From NCBI RefSeq assembly GCF_037151175.1, contig NZ_JBBCOR010000006.1, forward strand, positions 186,001 to 250,000: 64,000 nt of DNA. The letters run 5' to 3'. Within the stretch, counting starts at the first letter, position 1, and the number at the start of each line of letters is the position of its first letter. The position numbers were made by a program, and so were the translations under genes. The stretch comes from Asaia sp003994335 (GTDB taxonomy: Bacteria; Pseudomonadota; Alphaproteobacteria; Acetobacterales; Acetobacteraceae). Below are positions 60,141-64,000 of the stretch, one piece after another. The notes below the pieces were generated by a model, which was not told the origin of the DNA, did no database searches, and saw nothing but the letters and a program-made list of their open reading frames with translations.

Positions 60141-62033
60141 TCAGTTCTGGTTCGCGGCCTCGATCTCGGCTTCGGCCGCCAGCCATCGCTCCTCTGCGGC
60201 AGATTCTTCGAGCTTCAGCGCCCCAAGTCGGGTGTTGAGTTTGGTAATTTCGCCGGAATCGCTCTTTTCGTACAAGGCAGGGTCGGCAAGCCGCGCCTCG
60301 ATCTTCAAGCGTTCCTTGCCGAGCTGCTCCATGAGGTGCTCGGCTGCTTTTGCTTCCTTGCGCAGCGGCGCGAGCGCCTTGCGTTGCTCGGCCCGGTCGC
60401 GTCGTACTTCCTTGCGGCCAGCATTCTCGGAGTCGCCCTCTGTCCTGGTGTCGCTTGCGGCTTTTCGTGCGCGTTCCACAAGCCAGTTTCGGTAACCGTC
60501 CATGTCGTCATCGAACGGGGTGATGGTGCCGTCATCCACGAGCCAAAGGCGATCGGCTACCGATTCAACCAGATGGGCGTCATGACTGATCAGCACGACG
60601 GCGCCTTCGAAGTCACACAAGGCGCGTATCAACGCGTCGCGGGCATCGAGGTCGAGATGGTTGGTCGGTTCGTCAAGCAGAAGCAGATGCGGGGCATTGC
60701 GTGTCGCGAGCGCAAGGAGCAGACGCGCCTTCTCACCACCCGAGAGATCCCGCACACGGGATTCAGCCTTGCCAGCATCAAGCCCGAACCGGTCGAGTTG
60801 GGCCCGAACCGCGACGGGGGGCGCCTCTGGCATGGCGCGGCTCATATGGTCGATCGGGGTGTCTCCCGGGATCAGTTCGTCTCCCTGATGCTGGGCGAAA
60901 TACCCGATACGCAGGCGCGGCGAATGCTGCATCGATCCGCTCATCGGTTCGAGCCGTCCTGCCAGAAGCTTGGCAAACGTTGATTTCCCCTTACCGTTCT
61001 GACCGAGGAGGGCGATGCGGTCATCCAGATCGAGGCGGCAGGACAGGTTGGAGAGGACGGACTTGCCCTCATAGCCTACCGTTACCCTGTCAAGCATGAG
61101 CATCGGGGGCGGCAGGGGCGCAGGCTCTGGAAAGGAAAAACGCGTCGGGCTGTCCTCAACGACTGAGTCGATCTGAGGCAGGCGTGCCAGGGCCTTGAGG
61201 CGCGCCTGCGCCTGCCGCGCCTTCGTCGCCTTCGCCCGAAACCGGTCGACGAAGGACTGCATATGGGCGCGCTGGGCAGCAAGACGTTCCGCCGCGCGGT
61301 TCTGCTGTAACGCCTGCTCGGTGCGGATACGGACGAACTCGTTATAGCCGCCTGGTGTCAGGCTGAGCTTTCCCTTGTCGAGATGGGCAATCGAGTCGAC
61401 CACGCTGTCGAGCAGGGACCGGTCATGGCTGACTACGATAGCCGCGCCGGGAAAACTCTTCAGCCAGTTTTCCAGCCAGATTGTCGCTTCGATATCGAGA
61501 TGGTTCGTCGGCTCGTCGAGCAGGAGGAGATCCGGATTGAGGAAGAGGGCGGTGGCCAGTGCGACGCGCATGCGCCATCCTCCCGAAAAGGAGGAGACCG
61601 GTCGGAGTTGGGCCGCATGATCGAAACCGAGCCCCGACAGGATGCTTGCTGCGCGCGACGGGGCGGAATGGGCGTCAATCGCCAGGAGACGCTCATGGAT
61701 GTCTGCCATTGTGGCGTGATCAGTTGTCGTCTCGGCCTCGTGCAGCAGACGCGCGCGTTCGAGATCGCCTGCCAGGACGGTCTCGATCAGCGAGGCATCG
61801 CCTTCGGGCGTTTCCTGCTTGACGCGCCCCATCGTCGCCCGGTTTGAGAGCTGGATCGCCCCCCCATCGGGGTGGATGTCGCCCGCAATTGCAGCGAGGA
61901 GGGTGGACTTCCCCGCACCATTTCGCCCGACCAGGCCGACCTTGCGTCCGGGATCGATACTGAGCGAGGCCGTGTCGAGCAGCACACGCCCGGCGATGCG
62001 CAGTGTCAGATCGGTGATGGTCAGCAGGCTCAC
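60141..62033 (-). CDS. ABC-F family ATPase
   Basis: A 630-aa soluble twin-ATPase of the ABC-F family, which act on ribosomes rather than transport. It has Walker A GRNGAGKS (36-43), signature SFSGGW (first domain, ending LLLLDEPTNHLDI), second Walker A GQNGKGKS and LSGGEKARLLLALATR with LLLLDEPTNHLDL, plus a charged linker between the domains (about 220-300). The C-terminal tail (about 545-630) is a coiled-coil-like helical segment, as in Uup and YheS. Subfamily is not resolvable by eye; Uup/YheS-type is the best fit. Confidence 0.88.
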   Translation of the reverse strand: MSLLTITDLTLRIAGRVLLDTASLSIDPGRKVGLVGRNGAGKSTLLAAIAGDIHPDGGAIQLSNRATMGRVKQETPEGDASLIETVLAGDLERARLLHEAETTTDHATMADIHERLLAIDAHSAPSRAASILSGLGFDHAAQLRPVSSFSGGWRMRVALATALFLNPDLLLLDEPTNHLDIEATIWLENWLKSFPGAAIVVSHDRSLLDSVVDSIAHLDKGKLSLTPGGYNEFVRIRTEQALQQNRAAERLAAQRAHMQSFVDRFRAKATKARQAQARLKALARLPQIDSVVEDSPTRFSFPEPAPLPPPMLMLDRVTVGYEGKSVLSNLSCRLDLDDRIALLGQNGKGKSTFAKLLAGRLEPMSGSMQHSPRLRIGYFAQHQGDELIPGDTPIDHMSRAMPEAPPVAVRAQLDRFGLDAGKAESRVRDLSGGEKARLLLALATRNAPHLLLLDEPTNHLDLDARDALIRALCDFEGAVVLISHDAHLVESVADRLWLVDDGTITPFDDDMDGYRNWLVERARKAASDTRTEGDSENAGRKEVRRDRAEQRKALAPLRKEAKAAEHLMEQLGKERLKIEARLADPALYEKSDSGEITKLNTRLGALKLEESAAEERWLAAEAEIEAANQN

Positions 62034-62150
62034 GGGATTTCCTCAGGCAGGATGGACGTGTTTTGATGCCAAGCGGACTATCAGGAGTTGTCGTTTTGCT
62101 CTAGGGGAGGGGCGTCCAACGCTTTTCTTTTTTAATGCTGGAGATGCCCC

Positions 62151-62573
62151 ATGGCTCTGGAACGCACCCTTTCGATCATCAAGCCTGACGCAACCCGTCG
62201 CAACCTGACCGGCAAGATCAATGCCGTCTTCGAGGAAGCCGGTCTGCGCATTGTCGCCCAGAAGCGTATCAAGCTGACGGAAGATCAGGCCAAGGCATTC
62301 TACGCCGTTCACGCCGAGCGTCCGTTCTACGGCAGCCTCGTTTCCTCCATGCTGGCAGAGCCGGTGGTGGTGCAGGTGCTGCAGGGCGACAACGCTGTTG
62401 CGCATCATCGCGAAGTCATGGGCGCCACCAACCCGGCTCAGGCTGCTGATGGTACCGTGCGCAAGCTGTATGCCGAGAGCATTGAAGCCAATTCCGTGCA
62501 TGGCTCCGACAGCCTTGAGAATGCGAAGAACGAGATCGCATTCTTCTTCGCCGAGACGGAGATCCTGCCGTAA
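62151..62573 (+). CDS. ndk: Nucleoside diphosphate kinase
   Basis: Balances nucleoside di- and triphosphates. The 140-aa protein has ERTLSIIKPDA at the N-terminus, the phosphorylated His117 in ANSVHGSDS, and the NPAQA ... DGTVRK block. Normal length and all catalytic residues are visible. A GGAGATGCCCC stretch precedes its ATG, and a strong terminator ends the unit 24 bp after the stop. It is divergent from the ABC-F gene. Confidence 0.95.
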   Translation: MALERTLSIIKPDATRRNLTGKINAVFEEAGLRIVAQKRIKLTEDQAKAFYAVHAERPFYGSLVSSMLAEPVVVQVLQGDNAVAHHREVMGATNPAQAADGTVRKLYAESIEANSVHGSDSLENAKNEIAFFFAETEILP

Positions 62574-62596
62574 GGCTGCGTGACCTCACGGCGTTG

Positions 62597-62622
62597 AAAG
62601 GCGGCCTTCGGGCCGCCTTTTT
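62597..62622 (+). terminator. Terminator of ndk
   Basis: A 10-bp stem AAAGGCGGCC / GGCCGCCTTT with TTCG loop, followed by a T-run. Confidence 0.9.
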
Positions 62623-62869
62623 CGTATTCTGCTCATCCCAAACCACCCGTCATCATGAACTTTCCGATCATGATCGATCCTCAAAGGCGATATTCGCGCC
62701 GTGTTTTCGGATGCTATCGTCAGGAAATACTTACTATTAACGCCCAAAGTTTATAGTAGGAAGAAAATTATCTACCAGACCGGTCATCCGCGAAGCACTC
62801 GGGTAACGGTAGTGCTAGAATTGACCAGCTAATGTTGCCAGTTCGTAGTGATGGGGTAGAGACTATAGA

Positions 62870-63355
62870 ATGATACATTATTTTGCCAAAATGGATCAAG
62901 AAAATTCGTCTATAGAAAACTCGGATACTGGGAATATCATCCAGTTTCCAACGAAAAATAGCCATAGGCGGAATGACACTTCAGTAATAGAGGACCCGTG
63001 CATCACTGTTACGGATGAGTTCGGCCGGCATCTTGACCGGCTGGGGATGTCCGGTGACGAATGTTGTTATATACTTTTACCCGCAAGCCAGACTCTTCTC
63101 TTCGAGTTTCCCCAGCTTCCCGTCGTCGATGCCGATGGTCGGCCCATCCCCTGTGTGGCGATCAGGAAGATTGTGCTCTCCGAGCCGGAAGCCGTGACGG
63201 AAATCGATTGTCTACCGGGGTCATCGACCGGCTCAAGTGCAGAGTCAGCGTGCGGGATGTATTGGATCGAGCGCGGAAAACAGTTGCATCTTCACAGGCA
63301 TTCGCCGGATCAGGTTGCGTTGCTGGCGCTGAAGCTGGAACTCGTACGCGGTTGA
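62870..63355 (+). CDS. Protein of unknown function
   Basis: A 161-aa protein of unknown family. The first 50 residues are polar and Asn/Ser-rich, with the small-protein motif NIIQFPTK (about 22-29); the rest has CITVTDEFGRHLDRLGMSGD and QLPVVDADGRPIPCVAIRKI. The 5' part and its roughly 230-bp upstream region (62640-62870) are conspicuously AT-rich, unlike neighbours. Starts at 62870 or 62891; neither has a clear ribosome-binding site. The AT-rich flank may reflect a promoter or recent acquisition. It is convergent with the EamA gene. Confidence 0.6.
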   Translation: MIHYFAKMDQENSSIENSDTGNIIQFPTKNSHRRNDTSVIEDPCITVTDEFGRHLDRLGMSGDECCYILLPASQTLLFEFPQLPVVDADGRPIPCVAIRKIVLSEPEAVTEIDCLPGSSTGSSAESACGMYWIERGKQLHLHRHSPDQVALLALKLELVRG

Positions 63356-63431
63356 GATCTGCCTGACATTCCTGCCTGGTACTCTCATCACGCGTCAAAT
63401 GAAGCAACGGGCGCGCATGGCAGGATCGGCC

Positions 63432-64000
63432 TTATACGGGCGGGGTGCTGACGGAGGTTGTTCGTCCGGTGATTGCGCGCCATGGACGCCCATCGATCGC
63501 GGCCAGGCCCGATCCGATCAGGATGAGTCCAGCAATGGCATACCAGCGAATGGTCTCGCCAAGAAACGCTGTGCCGAGAAGCAAGGCCATGACGGGCAGA
63601 AGAAAGGTCACGAGGGACAGATTGGTCGCCCCGGTCGTGCTGAGAAGCCGAAAATAGAGAATGAATGCGAGCGCTGTGCTGAGGAAGGCGATCCCGGCGA
63701 AGGCCCAGGCGACCGAGGCGCTGGGTGTCGGCAGTGTCCAGGGGCGGTCGATGATGAGAGAAAAAGGCAGCACGACCAGCGCGCTGGCGCTGAGCTGTCC
63801 GGTTGCGATTTTTATGGGGGCCAGTTTTCTGAAACGGCGTGCGTAGACCCCCCCAAATCCGTAGCTTAAAGCCGCAGCCAGACAAGCGAGCTCGCCGATA
63901 AGAGGGTGCTGGGCGTTCGTGTTGAATAGGGCTGGACCGATCAGCACCGCTACGCCGCAGAATCCCGTGATGATTCCGACGATCTTGCCCCAACGCAGCT
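63432..64000 (-). CDS. EamA/DMT family transporter, 5'-truncated by the window
   Basis: The C-terminal part of a drug/metabolite-family permease. The frame continues through the window edge without a start codon. The visible region has about five membrane helices: GIITGFCGVAVLIGPA, LIGELACLAAALSYGFGG, SVAWAFAGIAFLSTALAFILY, NLSLVTFLLPVMALLLGTAFLGE and AIAGLILIGSGLAAI. The family signature FLGE and the glycine-rich repeats identify EamA. The solute is unknown; homologues export amino acids or small metabolites. About half the protein (the first EamA repeat) lies outside. Confidence 0.85.
   Translation of the reverse strand, partial: LRWGKIVGIITGFCGVAVLIGPALFNTNAQHPLIGELACLAAALSYGFGGVYARRFRKLAPIKIATGQLSASALVVLPFSLIIDRPWTLPTPSASVAWAFAGIAFLSTALAFILYFRLLSTTGATNLSLVTFLLPVMALLLGTAFLGETIRWYAIAGLILIGSGLAAIDGRPWRAITGRTTSVSTPPV

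Noticed and set aside
1..64000. Insertion sequences, prophage, integrative element or defence island
   Set aside because: No transposase, integrase, terminal repeats, restriction or toxin genes seen; tRNA-Leu, tRNA-Met and tRNA-Val show no adjacent integrase or duplicated 3' ends.

Overview
The window is a GC-rich stretch of bacterial chromosome, almost entirely housekeeping genes, with 65 protein-coding genes or candidates and three tRNAs. Gene content and order point to an alphaproteobacterium, most likely an acetic acid bacterium (Acetobacteraceae, in the Asaia/Gluconobacter/Kozakia neighbourhood). The supporting signs are bolA, a small J-domain protein, cobS and cobT side by side; DUF3553, comF, grx and DUF1178 followed by ubiG and lysC; a RodZ-like gene, ispG, hisS, prfA, prmC and DUF4167 in a row; a tandem cold-shock-domain protein; Bpt-type protein aminoacyltransferase; and malate:quinone oxidoreductase. 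The genus is inference, because no rRNA is present.

Layout. Positions 1-9945: the 3' part of parC, a convergent Bpt aminoacyltransferase, cardiolipin synthase, an exonuclease-like phosphodiesterase coupled to a PerM-type permease, rhodanese sseA with a cystathionine beta-lyase, and the ComM-type ATPase. Positions 10025-15331: amino-acid and envelope precursors (serA, hisN-like, kdsB-pheA, dapA) and smpB. Positions 15792-25366: double cold-shock protein, LpxR-like outer-membrane deacylase, a c-di-GMP-type GGDEF/EAL protein with degenerate motifs, and the repair helicases recG and mfd. Positions 25456-28940: a small accessory-looking patch with a gene remnant, a palindromic operator candidate, an SDR oxidoreductase, an exported protein of unknown function and a group II PLP decarboxylase. 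Positions 28997-34344: cobT-cobS-J-domain protein facing bolA and a LolA-like lipoprotein, lipB, and tRNA-Leu.

Positions 34634-43761: galU and a phosphohexomutase (sugar nucleotides for exopolysaccharide or LPS), a tightly coupled run DUF3553-comF-grx-DUF1178-DUF2147, a Tat-exported lactonase, ubiG facing lysC, and a nitronate monooxygenase. Positions 43764-50799: RodZ-like, ispG, hisS, prfA, prmC and DUF4167, interrupted by one antisense secreted-protein gene. Positions 50816-64000: glycosyltransferase, tRNA-Met, MscS channel, a SinR-like small protein, a phosphate acyltransferase-like protein, a gene-poor 54.8-56.2 kb interval with strong stem-loops and a small membrane protein, tRNA-Val, N-formylglutamate amidohydrolase, mqo, a second PerM permease, an ABC-F ATPase, ndk, an unknown protein and a truncated EamA transporter.

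I see no CRISPR array, insertion sequence, prophage, integrase or defence/toxin cassette. The most unusual items are the degenerate GGDEF/EAL protein, a 36-bp near-perfect palindrome in front of comM, a 28-codon ORF with an ideal Shine-Dalgarno site, a cluster of stem-loops without a gene, and the accessory patch with a decaying gene next to the SDR. No clear new multi-gene system was found.
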